From Apostichopus californicus (lineage: Eukaryota > Echinodermata > Holothuroidea > Aspidochirotida > Stichopodidae), in assembly GCA_020650975.1 (NCBI GenBank), contig JAIPMN010006210.1:1-33350 (forward strand): DNA of 33,350 bases, written 5' to 3'. Both the position numbers and the translations under genes were made by a program. A model generated the notes under the pieces. The model was not told the DNA's origin and made no database searches. It was given only the letters and a program-made list of their open reading frames with translations. This document shows positions 21,476-33,350 of this stretch, one piece after another; the stretch's first letter is position 1, and each line of letters starts with the position of its first letter.

Positions 21476-21885
21476 GCATTGAAGACTCGCCCCAAAACCG
21501 CGTGCGGCCATCTGAAAAAGTTAACTTTCTGTTGCTTGCAAGTGACGATTTGTTCGTGTCGCTACAAAATGCAGACAGTATTGTAATGAAACGTGATACC
21601 TTGTTATCTTTAGCTGGACCTGAGATGTCCATCGCTGTATTGTTTGTACACTGTGCTGTGGGTATTGACTGCAGCTGTATGTACGGACAGTGTCTAATTA
21701 CCGATGGTAGCAAGCTGTGTGTGTGTGTATATTTTCTGGGATCGATGGTGGTGTCTAACACTTCTGTTACACCTCATTCGAAACTAGGTCAGATTACCGG
21801 TATTAGACGTTTCTTTTTGCGCGAGTCTAAACACCCTTCAGTTTTGCGAGACTGGTTTCAATTGTTGGATGTGAAGACGACAAAT
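21476..21885. mobile_element. Possible 410-bp inserted element with near-direct repeats
   Basis: CAATCACTTTAAAG at 21462-21475 and CAATCACTTAAAG at 21886-21898 flank the unit and differ by one T, as an aged target-site duplication might. The interior is richer in G+C and CpG than its surroundings (GAAGACTCGCCCCAAAACCG near the start) and contains a 135-codon open frame with no known motif. GACTCGCC near the left end and GGCGAGTC-like GCGCGAGTCT near 21820 are partly inverted. Weak. Confidence 0.3.
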
Positions 21886-23105
21886 CAATCACTTAAAGCG
21901 GTTTTATAAAAACATAAAAATATTCGAGTTATATTGAACATGACTATATGTTTTGAGGAGTTTTGAGTTACGTTATACCAAAGTTTGGGACTGCTTAACT
22001 TTTCAGAAACTTTTCATTAAAATAGCTTGATATGTTCTCGCAAAAGATTTGTTATATATCTTTTTAAGGTTGCAAATGTCATATTCTTTACCGAACCTCT
22101 AAATCCGCTTGGATATCCCTCTATTAATTTCCATCATACCATTGAACTGTCACGCATACTAAACATTGTTTATAAGAACGACTATTTCGTCTGCTTTGTT
22201 TCTTATTGATACCAAAGTTGGGAGAAGACGTTCAATAATCGATTAACAATGTCAATTCTACTTAATAAGTTACGTAAACTATATATTTCAAATACAAAAG
22301 GGACCGTGATCAATTGTAACTACATAAAGGTTTACCACCAGAGGCACCGTAGGTAACATATCTGTAATATTTTTCAAATATTTATTCTATTTTCATCATT
22401 TTAAGTCTTTTGCTAAAGCATCGGCTCATTAATTCCACTCATAACAAATACAGCTGCCTTAAAAAATCGACTATAAGTTCATGATACTTATGGTTTTCTT
22501 ACTTTAATTCAAAAACTGTTCAAACACCGTACCAGTTTCATATTCACTGAGTGGGTATTTTTTCAGATGCAAATATTTTGGTCAAATAACATTAAATAAC
22601 TTTGAAAAGAAAATATTGGAACAACGTACAAGTTCACAAAATTATTGTTTTCCCTCATATTCGTCTATCCGTTAGTATTTAATTGATAATAGTCTTAGAG
22701 CTAGGTACTTTTTGTGTAACCGAATATATAGTTGCATTCCGTTATTAGTGTATGAACATTAATGATATTTATTTCTCACAGCATCGTCAGTGGTTTGTAC
22801 TCAAATACAGGAAATTGCTATTCGATTTGACGTAGTGTATTACTGTTTACTGTAAAATCATTATTGTGTTTTTATATGAGTTCACTACATTATTACCATC
22901 GTCTTTGTTTTATTTCTACACTAGTCTGTAAACAATTCCTACGCATGACGCGTTCGAATGTGTTCTGTGAGTTCCCTTAGGACGCGTAAGACATTTCCTA
23001 TTATAACACACAGGTGTTAAAGGAGAATCTGGAGTCGATGAAAACGATATAATTTCCCCTTGATCAACACAGGGTGCCCTTCCTTGAACAGGTAGTGATG
23101 TGATA

Positions 23106-23147
23106 TGAACACATAGTATGCTAACCTGAACACATAGTATGCCAACC
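23106..23147. repeat. 21-bp tandem duplication
   Basis: Two copies of a 21-base unit, TGAACACATAGTATGC followed by TAACC or CAACC, one mismatch apart. Confidence 0.85.
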
Positions 23148-25354
23148 TGAATTTATGTAGCCCTCGGTGTTTATATCAACCGATTGGCAAAAATATTATG
23201 TGTTCTCTTTTTGCGCATCTCAATAACTCAAGGACACATACTGTCAATTTTAGCGCCATAATATATAGGCTTTGAGCCAGCTATACCGATTTGAACCGGC
23301 TGGGACATGTCTCGCAACGTCTTTCACAACTTCACGCGTATCGCATATGCACATAGATGTAATTCGATCGTACAAGTACAAGTCACGACTCGGTACAGAT
23401 TTCCACTGTCTGCAAGGTAGGCCTGCGTATGTCAAAGCAGTATCACATCTATATTATTATTATATATATTTTATTATTGGTATCAAAGAGTTACCCATGA
23501 GAGCAGTCATAAACAGGGCTGGTTCTGTAGAAATAGATCTAAGAAGAATGCATAACTCCCATCGGCAAATGTGATATGGAATGAAACCAACTATGTTGTG
23601 GGAAAGTCACCAAAAGCCCAGGTTTTCCCAATATTTTTTTTAGCAAACCCACTTCTTTTTTTCTATTTCAGGATTTATCAATTAGACTTTATGTAAATTT
23701 TGCTTCCAATTTCAATTCAGATATGATATTACAAATTTTTATTTCAGAAAATAGTAAGATAATGGGGAAAACCGCATGTTTCTGTAACACAAAAAGGAGT
23801 TATTTTGGAACCATCTTATAACATTGGGCGTCTAAAATCAGAAAAAGATATATCCGTCGTTAATTTCCTTGATTCCTGTGGTAAATAAAAATCTTTTGCA
23901 ATTATAATACCAGTGTTATGCTTGCATTAATTGTATGGATTTACGCTGCTGTCACTTAATACTTGGCCTGGGAATCGCAACATATTTTAGGCCGAACGTA
24001 CTAATATGGTCCTAAAGCTTCAACGTCGAGTCGTCGATAAGATGGTTAAGACAGGATTCATAGCTCTTGCATTACGATAGATTATAGTTGAGGACATTTT
24101 CAGCACCTGCAAAAATTGCGTATGATCAAGAACATTGTTCAATATCACTATATTGTAATTGCTTATATTTCTGTCCTAGATTTCAGACACCACTGGTGAT
24201 CATAATGCAGTTACTAGACCACACATATTGAATTTAACAGTCGTGTTAATATTCAAATCTTTAAGGACAATTTAGCGTTAAATATCTGTTTCACTTGCAT
24301 AGACGCGTTTTAGTGTTCTCAAACAGGACATGTAATGGTGTTTTTACAAATAAACATTTTTTTAGTGTTCACAAACTGAATATCCAGTGTTCTTTCATCT
24401 TTTCAGTAGTATTCTCCTGTTTATTTATCTTTGTTCAAATAGAGAACATTTGCCGTTTTGCTACTGACATACATAATTTGTGTATAACATCACGTGTTAA
24501 AAAATGCATTTGCAAATCTTTACGCGTTCCATGACTGGTACATTTTAGTGTCCTGTTTAATTTTCTATTGTAGAACACCTTTGTGTACAGTGTACCATAC
24601 AAAATCAATGTTTCGCTAGTTGATTACATAATAATATTTTCTGGAATGACTGACACTTACCGTTCTTTTTCTCTTTCTCGGTTTCAACCATGCATGTAAA
24701 AACCGATGTATAAATTATTTCATATTGCACGTCATATTGAAAATAAAAGGACCTTTACATCAAATATTTTCTTCATTAACTATTACTAGCTTTAATTCTC
24801 CACACAACGACATTTTCGTTTACAAAATCAATATCGTTGTTCTCAACCTCCGTTTCCATTTACAATCATCTATGCAGAAGCTTCTTAAAATATATTTGTT
24901 TAAGAATGTATTTGTCATGCAGTGATTTTCAAAAAAAGGACCTTGCCGTTGTTAAGTACTTAGCTTGACATCAGTTAAGTGGTTTATTCCGACCAATAAA
25001 ACACGTCCTTTAACAGAAAAATGCCAGCAGTACGCTTGACCATTTCTTCCGTGTTAAAACAAAAACAACAAAAAAACGTGGCATGAATATACCCGAGCAC
25101 TATTGAATGTGCATTTAATAAAATCCGATATTCGCTGCATTTAATAATGACACCGTACTATCGCTTAATTAAGAAAATATCCATTTAAAACCGATTGGCC
25201 CTTTAAACATCAATTTAATCTAACTCTGAACTTACGAAGGCTCTGTGTTAACGGATCGCTTCGTTAGTTGTCTCATAACGGCAGAAAGTGATATTCCATA
25301 TTGGACACATTGTACTGTTGCAAAGGACAGGTGGCTGTGCTACATTACCTCAAC

Positions 25355-25406
25355 ATGAATGTCCATGTGTGGCTTCTTTTGGTGATACAACATTGCCTGT
25401 TTGGAG
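25355..25406 (+). CDS. Receptor B exon 1: signal peptide
   Basis: ATG at 25355 reads MNVHVWLLLVIQHCLFG and meets donor GTCAGC in phase 1. The Trp6 position, 52-bp length and phase match receptor A exon 1. There is no upstream in-frame ATG within the open stretch. Confidence 0.82.
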
Positions 25407-28400
25407 GTCAGCAAGTCTCTTTTACGTTTGACTTCATTTCATTTTTATTGCATGAGGATTTGGACTGGTCTGTTTATGATTCTAGTAAAGGTTCCATAAG
25501 TCTACATGTTAAGATAAGTTAACGATTCTCCATGAGCATTCTAGCTCTTCAATGGTGTTAGACGCATATAGATATTTAATCACAATCTTAGGGATAACGT
25601 TTTGCGAAATAAACACGTTGATAGTAATCATTACCGTGAGCCAAACAACTTGAAATTTTGATTGATAGTAATATTTTCGTTTCTGTCTAAAAGTGTTTTC
25701 TTTCAATATTTACTTTCATGTTGTAACGTAGCATTAGAACGTAATGTTTTAATGATAAATCGGTAATCTGTCGTAAATAATGGTAAATGTTGATTTAGTT
25801 TGTAAGACATAAAAGTTATAACAATGAAGCGTGTCCTGGTTCGATGTCCGTTCAAAGAAACTTGGTTTTTTAGCACAACCAGTCAGACTGAAGCAAATTC
25901 CATAACCACCCGTATAATTAAACGAACATTTAATATTGAGTTGGTATTCCGGGATTTAAAAGCCAACAATCTGTATCTGTCCAAGTAATCCTCTAATTAT
26001 TATAGCATGGAGCGTCTCACAACATTTTATCTCTAGTATGTCACCATGATTGTACTGTTTAAATTATATAAACAAAGTTTAACTTTGATACCATACGTTC
26101 TTCAACAAAGTTAAAGGGTGTTTCGTAGTTTAGCAAGATGCAAGGAAAACTGTGTATATTTGTTATTTACAGAAATAAGGGCGAAATACCCCAGGAGTTA
26201 CGAAGGTCAAATTAGGGAATACTTGCTAAAGCATGCCAATTATTCGTCAATGGAGAGACCTATTACTGGAGCAGCTTCTACAGTACACGTTACGATGGCG
26301 TTGCAGATATTTTCGATGATAGATTTGGTAAGCTTATCATTAAATCACAATCAATACAATCTAAAGGATTATCCGCCTTAATTTACAATTTTATTTCAAA
26401 TCATTTCATAGAAGGAAAATATTGCCCGTTGGTATTATCCAGCATACTGAATAATGATTGGTATTATGTGATAACATAAATGGATGTATCAGTCTTCTGT
26501 TAAAACAACACGGAACATTTTTTACCTTAAATACGTTATCAACTGACCTAATTATTTCTTGTACCATTCTGTCTATTTGTATAACAAATATTCGGGCATT
26601 GTGGTTTTCGAACTATCGAGGTTGAAATCATCATTGTTACCATCTTAAATTTCTTACACAGAACGAAAGAGATCAAGTTATCACCACATCAGGATGGATT
26701 TCTATGGTGAGGATGTTATTACAAATATATTAACTAGCTAGACACGCATGTGTCTCTTCTCAGATATTAATACAATTAAATGCACAGGATGGTTAAGAAA
26801 CTTAATGGCTCACAATTGTACTTTTACAAATTGTTTTGCATTGAGTGAAATATTCTTCATATTGAAAAAAATATTACAATATGCAGTAATATTAAGTATA
26901 CTACTCTTCTTATAAACAAAATGAAATAATGGCTACTGATAGATTACTGAATAAATGTAAACTGAAAGTTATAGTTACAGGCTTAAGTCACAGAATCAAA
27001 CAGATGCATATATTGTAACGATTAACTATACTAGAAACTGTAATCTAAAAAGTCAACATATGTGATTGGACGTGATGAAGAATAGGTATGAACTTGTGGC
27101 TAAGATAAAGGAATATTTTTAAAAACTACTCTTAAAACGATTTGTTTACGTATACTTTGGTCAATAATGTAGTAAACGATAGCAAAAAGTTCGATTGTTG
27201 CATCTGGAGGAATAATTGCGAAATCTTGTAAAATTATACAATCTCTACATCTAAACATATTGCTATTATCATTATCGATTCCTATCAACTGTTTGAAGCA
27301 GAAATGACATTTTGTTTACTAATAAAGTGTATATTAGGTTATAACAGAACACACACCTTCCATTCTTAACGTTATTTTGCTGATTTTGTCGTTATTTCGT
27401 GACAGCGAATTAAGAGTACTTCCGGTTCGTATGCAGAAATTGACCCGTGACGTCATTTCGAGTCACATCGCTGTTCAGCTTCTTTTCAACCGCGAGCCTT
27501 TCTATTATTAGTACGAAAACCATTATTGATTCTGAGACTTTAGTTTTGTTTGATACTTCACCATAGCTTATTGTTGTACCACTCAACTAGGCCGTATTGT
27601 GCAGCATTTTGATGTACTAATACAACAAGTCGGGGAAAAAATCATGGTCGGAATTTAGGATTCCGTTTCTTTCCAAAATCTCAGTTTTGGACGCGGTGAT
27701 GAGGACAAACTTCGAGCCTACATAGTATTCGACGATATGTTTTGATAATTCCTAGGGGCTATGGCCTAGCTGGCTAGGCTATCAGTTAGTCTGTGTTTAC
27801 CACCGACCCAGTCAATTATTTGTCAATAAAAATATTGAATGCTCAGTAATTATCTTTGCATATCATAGGTAGATAAACTTACAAAAAAATAAAGCTTAAT
27901 AAAGCTTGCTAGGTCAACATATTTAACAAAATATATCTTCCTTAAGCAGCCACGTAAGAAACGGCCTAGCTTAGTCATCCGCATTGTGGTACGCATTAGT
28001 ATTAGGCCTAGTAATTGTACTACTGTCGCGCAAACAAGAAAACAACATACCTACCACGTCGTGTTCCCAAGTCGTTCCGGTATTGCTGTTGTTAAATAAT
28101 TGTCTGATACATCTTTATCGGAAGACTGAACATACTAGTTAATATAAACATTTTCTTTTGGCTCAAATTATTACGGTTGCATATCAAATTCCAGAGGTCA
28201 ACATTCATCATCCTGGTACCATCTTTCCTTTGCGCGTGTGATACATCGTGCGTTGCAGCTTGTTGGAACTAACGCGAACCGAAATCACGTCACTGGTACA
28301 AAGGTTAATGAGCTGGGCTCTAGTTGTGAGTGGCCAGCCAATTCCCATTTTCAAATGTTGATTTTAGAGCTTAGAAATCGATTCAAAGGATCCGGAAATC

Positions 28401-31400
28401 GGATTTCAACTTTGATATAAATATTCGTCATAGTAATTCATTCAACACGTATTTGTCATTTCTGCTTTAAATCGTATTCTTTCTGCCGATTGCTTTCAGA
28501 GATGGCGCGACGAAAGACTTTCTTGGAATCCACTGGACTTTGGAAATATAACTGTCATGCCAATCTCCATTGGTGAGATCTGGACACCGATGATATTTTT
28601 AAGCAATACGTAAGTTTACCAATCAATACCTGAAGAATTCTAACAATTAATGTTGTTATCATATTGAACTTATGTAAGGAACGTTGTAAGTCCTACCGTC
28701 TGCAGTTATGTTTTTAAGTAACGAAAGTTGATTTCAAGTTTCTTATATATGTATACGGTATGTCGTACCTTTCACAAACTTGAACTTTATACTAAGCGGA
28801 AAAAAATGAAGGAGATTTGCACCTGTCCTGCTGCTGTGAAGGGAAAACTGTAATTAATACAATTAAGTCTTGTAATACCATGTCGGTTAGAAAAATGTTC
28901 GAATGAGTTTAAATATATTTGATCTTTCTTGTTGGTAGATTACATTCTCAGTCCTTAAACATCATCTCATTAGAGAGAGGAGGGGTTCTATTAGATTCAA
29001 ATGGTATCGTCAGCTTGGGAACTCCTCTCATAATGTCTACGCTGTGCCCACTCAAGTAAGATTTTTCATAACCAGTTTTACTTTTAATTTGAAAAGGTTT
29101 TCATAAGCTTAGGCTCATGATACTGTATTTCTTGGCACAGAAATCCTCTTTATTGTCAAGGGTTCTTTACTCCTACTGTTACCTGACAGTTTGATCAGGG
29201 AGCAGCTACCCGCTCACCGGAAGCGGTACGTTTTGAGATTAGAATTCGCACACGCGATATTTCAGGCTCCTATAGTTTAGAATATTTAATATTAATTACG
29301 CTGTTACTTTTATAAACTATATTGTAACAAACTGGCTCAGATTTGTTGCGTTAAAGGAAGCAGTAATTGAATTGAATAACTCTGGTTCAACAAGATCTTC
29401 TTGACATTAAACTTCGTCCACTAAGTTATACTACATTTGTCACAGTGTTGATATTTCTAGAGAACGTTGCAGTTGACGAAGCGTTGGAAGGTGCGTCGGA
29501 CAGCGTACTATCAGTTGCAGATGACGATGTGATACTGCACTTTATCATGTTTATGTTTGTAAAAATAAATGTACGTAATACAAAAATACTACTATTCACG
29601 TAAATATATGAAAGATTTGTATCAAAGACCTGCTTCATTGCCAGCGTTTGCCTGTTATCCGAATCCAATAACTCCAATCTCTTTCTTGTCTTACAAGTAT
29701 CATCGACATCTAGAAAACAAAATATTGCAAAAACTCACGCTTCCTGTATGTTTTTCTTCTTATCTTTCCATTTCAGGGTTCATTACTTTCCATTCGATAC
29801 ACAAGTTTGCCCTTTCAGGTTTTACCCATCAAATCAGTACGCGGACATTTTATATCTTAGTACTATACTGGCTCGCGATGTGTCCGTCATTTCTAGTCTT
29901 CAGTGGTCAATAACCAATATCACAGCTCATAATTGGACAACAGCGTTTCGGGACTTTTCACCATCTATTCCTATTGCAAACACGAGCGTGGGAGTGTTCT
30001 GTCTGTTCTTACAACGAGAACCGTCTTACTATGTGAAAACGTTGATGATACCTTTATCCCTACTCTGCATCATTTCCTTTGTGGCATTTCTAGCGCCCCC
30101 TGATAGCGGAGAGAGAATTTCTCTTGGGGTGTCAATGGTACTTGGCTTAACCGTATTTCAGCTGCTTGTGGCCGATATTTTACCACCTTGCGGTGACCAG
30201 TCACCTATTCTCAGTCTTTATCTGTCTCTCAATTTTGGCTTGACTTGTTTGGCCATCCCGATATCTGTATTGAATATTTATATTGCTTATGGTGATAGAC
30301 GTCTCATGTTCCTCAAATACCCAACTTTGCGTAAGTTGTTCTTGCAATATCTGCCGAAAGCCGTAGGAGTTCTAACATACAGTGAGAGAGTTGGAAATGT
30401 GCAAAGTGAAAACGAGAATTCAAGACACAGAAAAGGGCTTGGAGATCCTAAAGTCAAAGATGGCAGTACTCCGCAGATGTTATCCACGGATGACTTACAT
30501 GCTTACATCAGCCCAGTTGAACAGGTATCGTAATAAGTAGTTGAATTGTTTAAACATTGTTTGCAAAACTTTTAAGGTTAACCTACCTTTTTAGCAACTC
30601 CTTCGATTGGTTATTAAAAAAGGATTTTTTTTAAATTTAAAAACATTATTCCATGAGGTATTTTAATTCAAACAAATTACCAATCCAGCCCTGTTTTCTA
30701 GATCCCCGTATGCACATATTGATATGTAGCGAATCTGTGAGCGTGTTATTATTAATCTTGTTTGAGAAATGACGCTATAGGTTATTATGTTCTGTGACTT
30801 ACGTTACACCTAATGATTAAAATTTGAATAATGTTTATATGCTATCCACATTACAATAGCACAATAATGTAACACATTTGCTTCATTTATCGAAATTTGA
30901 TGCAAACATTGAAGTAATGATCAAACGTTTTGAACTTTTCAACATGTGTATTTTCATTCGTTTAATACTCTTGGGACGATTGAATTGGAGGTAAAACGGT
31001 GAGAATGCAATATGATACAAGTATTGCCAATTTATTAACTTTCATTTGTGGAAAGGTAATGTATATTCCATTCCATTGTATTTTATTCTATGCTATTACT
31101 ATATAAAGAGTGCTTCATGTTTAAATTAAGGAGGTAATATGGATGCTTTTGCTTTGGACAATAAGCAAAATAATACCTCGCTTGTTGAAGTATTACACGT
31201 TAAACATGTAAGGGTCAGTTCAATGACGTATTTATGTTGTTATTATTATTTCTGCAGATAAAACTGGAGGCTCGCATTGTTGCTTTGGTATCAGACAGGA
31301 TTATGTTTGTTGTGTTTCTCGTTGGCTTCTTCATCTTGCTCACCGTGATATTGGTCAAATTCAACGGGAATCCTGAAATATTGTCTGATTATTGTAAACA

Positions 31401-31419
31401 AGTAAAGACAGTAGAATAA
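25355..31419 (+). CDS. Cys-loop ligand-gated ion channel subunit B (orphan, cation-type)
   Basis: Exons: 25355-25406, 26173-26327, 26662-26706, 28500-28609, 28939-29055, 29777-30524, 31258-31419. Phases equal those of receptor A at every junction and exons 1, 3, 4 and 5 have identical lengths. Product 462 residues: signal peptide, extracellular domain with Cys-loop C157-C171 (HYFPFD inside), M1 ~245-266, M2 ~273-293, M3 ~304-328, a loop of ~90 residues, M4 ~423-443. The pore has GER before M2, 9' Leu and 20' Asp, so cation conduction is expected. Loop C has no vicinal cysteines, loop A reads WTPMIFLSN and loop B lacks tryptophan. It is a tandem duplicate of A and may assemble with it; ligand unknown. 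Introns over 300 bp: 25407-26172, 26328-26661, 26707-28499 (promoter-like patch at 27418-27455), 28610-28938, 29056-29776, 30525-31257; otherwise nothing recognised. Confidence 0.93.
26173..26327 (+). CDS. Receptor B exon 2: N-terminal helix region
   Basis: Acceptor TTATTTACAG, donor GTAAGC, 155 bp. Contains YEGQIREYLLKHANYSSMER, parallel to the same exon of A, and ends FSMIDL in phase 0. Confidence 0.9.
26662..26706 (+). CDS. Receptor B exon 3: NERDQVITTSGWISM
   Basis: The 45-bp nicotinic-type exon, acceptor TTACACAG, donor GTGAGG, phase 0-0. Confidence 0.92.
27418..27455. promoter_or_regulatory. Promoter-like patch: ETS and CRE sites
   Basis: ACTTCCGGTT at 27418-27427 is an ETS-type site and TGACGTCA at 27448-27455 is a perfect cAMP-response palindrome. 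Both lie in a locally CpG-richer part of intron 3 of receptor B. This could be an internal promoter, an enhancer, or part of a dead transposon. Confidence 0.3.
28500..28609 (+). CDS. Receptor B exon 4: loops D and A
   Basis: A 110-bp exon, acceptor TGCTTTCAG, donor GTAAGT. RWRDERLSWNPLDFGNIT keeps the loop D tryptophan; loop A is WTPMIFLSN. Confidence 0.92.
28939..29055 (+). CDS. Receptor B exon 5: to first Cys of the Cys-loop
   Basis: A 117-bp exon, acceptor GTTGGTAG, donor GTAAGA, phase 2 both sides, ending MSTLCPL. Confidence 0.92.
29777..30524 (+). CDS. Receptor B exon 6: Cys-loop end, M1, M2, M3
   Basis: Acceptor CCATTTCAG, donor GTATCG, 748 bp. Contains HYFPFDTQVC, M1 (TLMIPLSLLCIISF), M2 (ISLGVSMVLGLTVFQLLVAD), M3 and most of the cytoplasmic loop. 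If the last intron were retained the protein would stop two codons later. Confidence 0.95.
31258..31419 (+). CDS. Receptor B exon 7: M4 and C-terminus
   Basis: Acceptor TTTCTGCAG, phase 0. Reads IKLEARIVALVSDRIMF and M4, ends with a charged tail (DYCKQVKTVE) and TAA. Confidence 0.93.
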   Translation: MKLEARIVALVSDRIMFVVFLVGFFILLTVILVKFNGNPEILSDYCKQVKTVE

Positions 31420-33350
31420 CTAAACTTGTCACCTAGCGTGGCTTGTCTTCATTATAACCTCAACAGATGCCTACGTTTTATGTTTGGTACGGAGAGTAAA
31501 ACGCTCTGTATACATTCGAGTTTTATATGGGAATGCCAAGCCATATCTATATATGAGCATGTTATAATATGATATAAGTATGTCGATTTACATGAGCGTG
31601 TTACACACATTACCATGCAAAAGGCAGTACTGATACGTTACATAGGCTTACTATATCAGTTGAATGTTGCAATTTAACTACCAGTAGTTACTTCCATGCG
31701 GCATGTATCGGCAAATTGATTTTTTGGCGAGAAACATCCATATCATAAATACAGACTGCTTCAGTAAATTGAATGCACTTCTAGTGGCCCAAGAAACGGA
31801 CTGTGTTTGCATATATTGCTTGATGAAAATTGGTAGCTTATATAATTTAAACTTGACATATAAATAATAGAAAAATCTTTCCTACCACAATCTTGTGTTA
31901 TTTCATGCTCCTCTCAACGACTATAAACGCCGTTAAGTCTACACATATGAAATTCACAGCTATACGACACAAACATAAGATAACTGTTTTTTTTTTCTAA
32001 TTATTTTTCTTTCGATGTTATTTGTTACATGTACGTTTTATTTGCCAATGAATTATTTGGAAGAGAGAAATTGGAAAAAATATAAAATGTTGATAAGCCA
32101 ATCTCTATTTCGTGTTACAATGTTTGGTTTCTTTCTTATTTTTATTGAAAAATATTGTACTTTTCATGACTTGGGAGGGAAGATCTGTCATTCAAATCAT
32201 TATATCAAACAGATAAACTCAATATCTGTAGCTTCAATTGTAACCTTTCTGGATATGAAAATTCAAGATCCACAACCAATATTCCAAAATGAACTTTAAT
32301 GTTTGACGATATGCAAAATTAAACTATACTGTTATCATTGTTAATATCGCTTTGGTTTCTGTACACAATACCTGGACATTAAAGTAGTATTTCAGATTTC
32401 AAAAATTCGAAAACACTCTTTTTGCCATCAAATGATAATTCAAAGCAAAATAAATATAAACTAGACCTACAGGGCATAACATGACTTCTCAGAGTTGATA
32501 CATCACGAGACAAAGGAACAATGTTGAAGATAAATCTGTTTTTTAAAGACATCAGGGTTCCAGTCAGTGATCTTGTGAATATAATCGGTTCAGCTTCAAA
32601 ATGCAAATGCTGTTCTGCAATCTTAGATTGCAATAAAGTTTTCCAGTCATTTTATCACTTCATACAACTACCAAAAGCAGTTGGACACGGATATTTAAAA
32701 TTGTTTCGGTTACTGAAAACAAAATGGTAGGAGGAGTTAAATGGAGCGACACACTATTATTGTTAATAACGTTGCTTTATAAGGACGAAATTTCTAGCCT
32801 TGAAATACGACACTTAGGGCGTTGTCATTACTGTAATTGTGTAAGCTTCTAAACCAATGGTCTCCAAAGTTGGTTCTTATTTTTTTTATCTAAGGCGAAT
32901 ATATTAACTTCTCACGTATTTAAATCCTCATCTACCGGTTTATTACATTTAACAGAAAGCATTATTTAATCGATTCACGTGACGAAAATCTCAACTTAAA
33001 AAAGAAAAACAGTTTATTGATGATTGAAATTCAACGTCGTGTCGATATAGCACCAGGTTATTAATGTCAAGTCCTCTTTACGCATAGAGATTGTATTATG
33101 ATGCTCGAATTCTTTAATTAACTGTTCTCATTCTCAACGTATAGGGGTTGGTTCTATGCCATTACACTACCTACAGTACAGATATACGAAAGTATATCTG
33201 TTATGTAAGTCTGCCTCTGCAGACGTAATAATCAATCATTGTTAAATTATCTCTTTCATAAAACAGCCTCTGTTGTTCTAGAAATGTGAAGGTAACCACT
33301 TTCGATACTACCAAAATTCAACAACAAGGAAACTGTTCGTCGTCAAGTTT
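31420..33350. other. Downstream of receptor B, no gene recognised
   Basis: Begins with the 3' UTR of receptor B. The open frames of 69-94 codons on both strands lack motifs, signal peptides with donors, or Cys-loop signatures. A perfect hairpin lies at 33178-33201. Confidence 0.45.
33178..33201. other. Perfect 10-bp hairpin with GAAA loop
   Basis: ACAGATATAC, loop GAAA, GTATATCTGT. The stem has no mismatch and the loop is a GNRA tetraloop on the + strand. No flanking sequence suggests a known RNA. Confidence 0.6.

Larger units (their letters stand above)
21309..25354. other. Intergenic region between receptors A and B
   Basis: Holds the 3' UTR of A, the promoter of B and mostly featureless AT-rich DNA. 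A possible short insertion lies at 21476-21885 and a 21-bp tandem pair at 23106-23147. Open frames at 21502-21909 and 23250-23574 show no family signature. Confidence 0.45.

Noticed and set aside
21502..21909. 135-codon open frame downstream of receptor A as a gene
   Set aside because: It does not open on ATG, overlaps an open frame on the other strand of similar quality, and is better explained as an inserted element or UTR.
23250..23574. Overlapping open frames on both strands as a small gene
   Set aside because: No family signature, no consistent splice partners and no start context; kept as intergenic.
29426..29913. Open frames across intron 5 and the start of exon 6 of receptor B
   Set aside because: They overlap the real exon in another frame or lie in the intron; the exon frame carries the Cys-loop.

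Overview
This window is animal nuclear DNA. It is AT-rich, genes are split into many short exons with GT–AG introns, and transposon relics lie between and inside the genes. A gene of CUB, LDL-receptor class A and hyalin (HYR) modules, next to a tandem pair of Cys-loop receptor genes, suggests a marine deuterostome invertebrate. An echinoderm such as a sea cucumber is my best guess, but that is inference and not proven by any diagnostic sequence. All three genes are on the + strand.

Layout. (1) 1–2393: no recognised exon, one 85-bp tandem duplication. (2) 2394–8166: the 3' nine exons of a single-pass membrane protein with one CUB domain, six LDLa repeats, one HYR domain, a transmembrane helix and a 77-residue tail. 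Its 5' end is outside the window or unrecognised. Intron 2 carries a 196-bp retroposon whose first ~42 bases are almost U2 snRNA, bounded by a perfect 14-bp target-site duplication. (3) 8593–9317: a 725-bp non-autonomous DNA transposon with ~70-bp terminal inverted repeats and a perfect 9-bp target-site duplication, probably inside the 3' UTR of gene 1. (4) 10.4–14.2 kb: no intact gene, but two diverged copies of one segment, each with a broken look-alike of a receptor first exon, and a possible weaker third. (5) 14770–21308: Cys-loop receptor gene A, 7 exons, 444 residues. (6) 21309–25354: intergenic, with one possible short element. (7) 25355–31419: Cys-loop receptor gene B, 7 exons, 462 residues, with the same exon phases and nearly the same exon lengths as A. 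(8) 31420–33350: no gene recognised.

The two receptors are tandem paralogs. Both have the Cys-loop, four membrane helices and a cation-type pore entrance (Gly-Glu-Arg before M2). Both lack the vicinal cysteines of loop C, and the loop B tryptophan and loop A tyrosine of acetylcholine sites. They look like an orphan cation-channel subfamily, perhaps forming one heteromeric channel. The broken first exons upstream suggest the array was once larger.

The least ordinary items are the U2-headed retroposon, a 39-nt minimal hammerhead ribozyme motif on the minus strand in intron 3 of receptor A, and the relic first exons. Exon calls rest on splice consensus, reading phase and domain signatures read by eye; no alignment or transcript was available.
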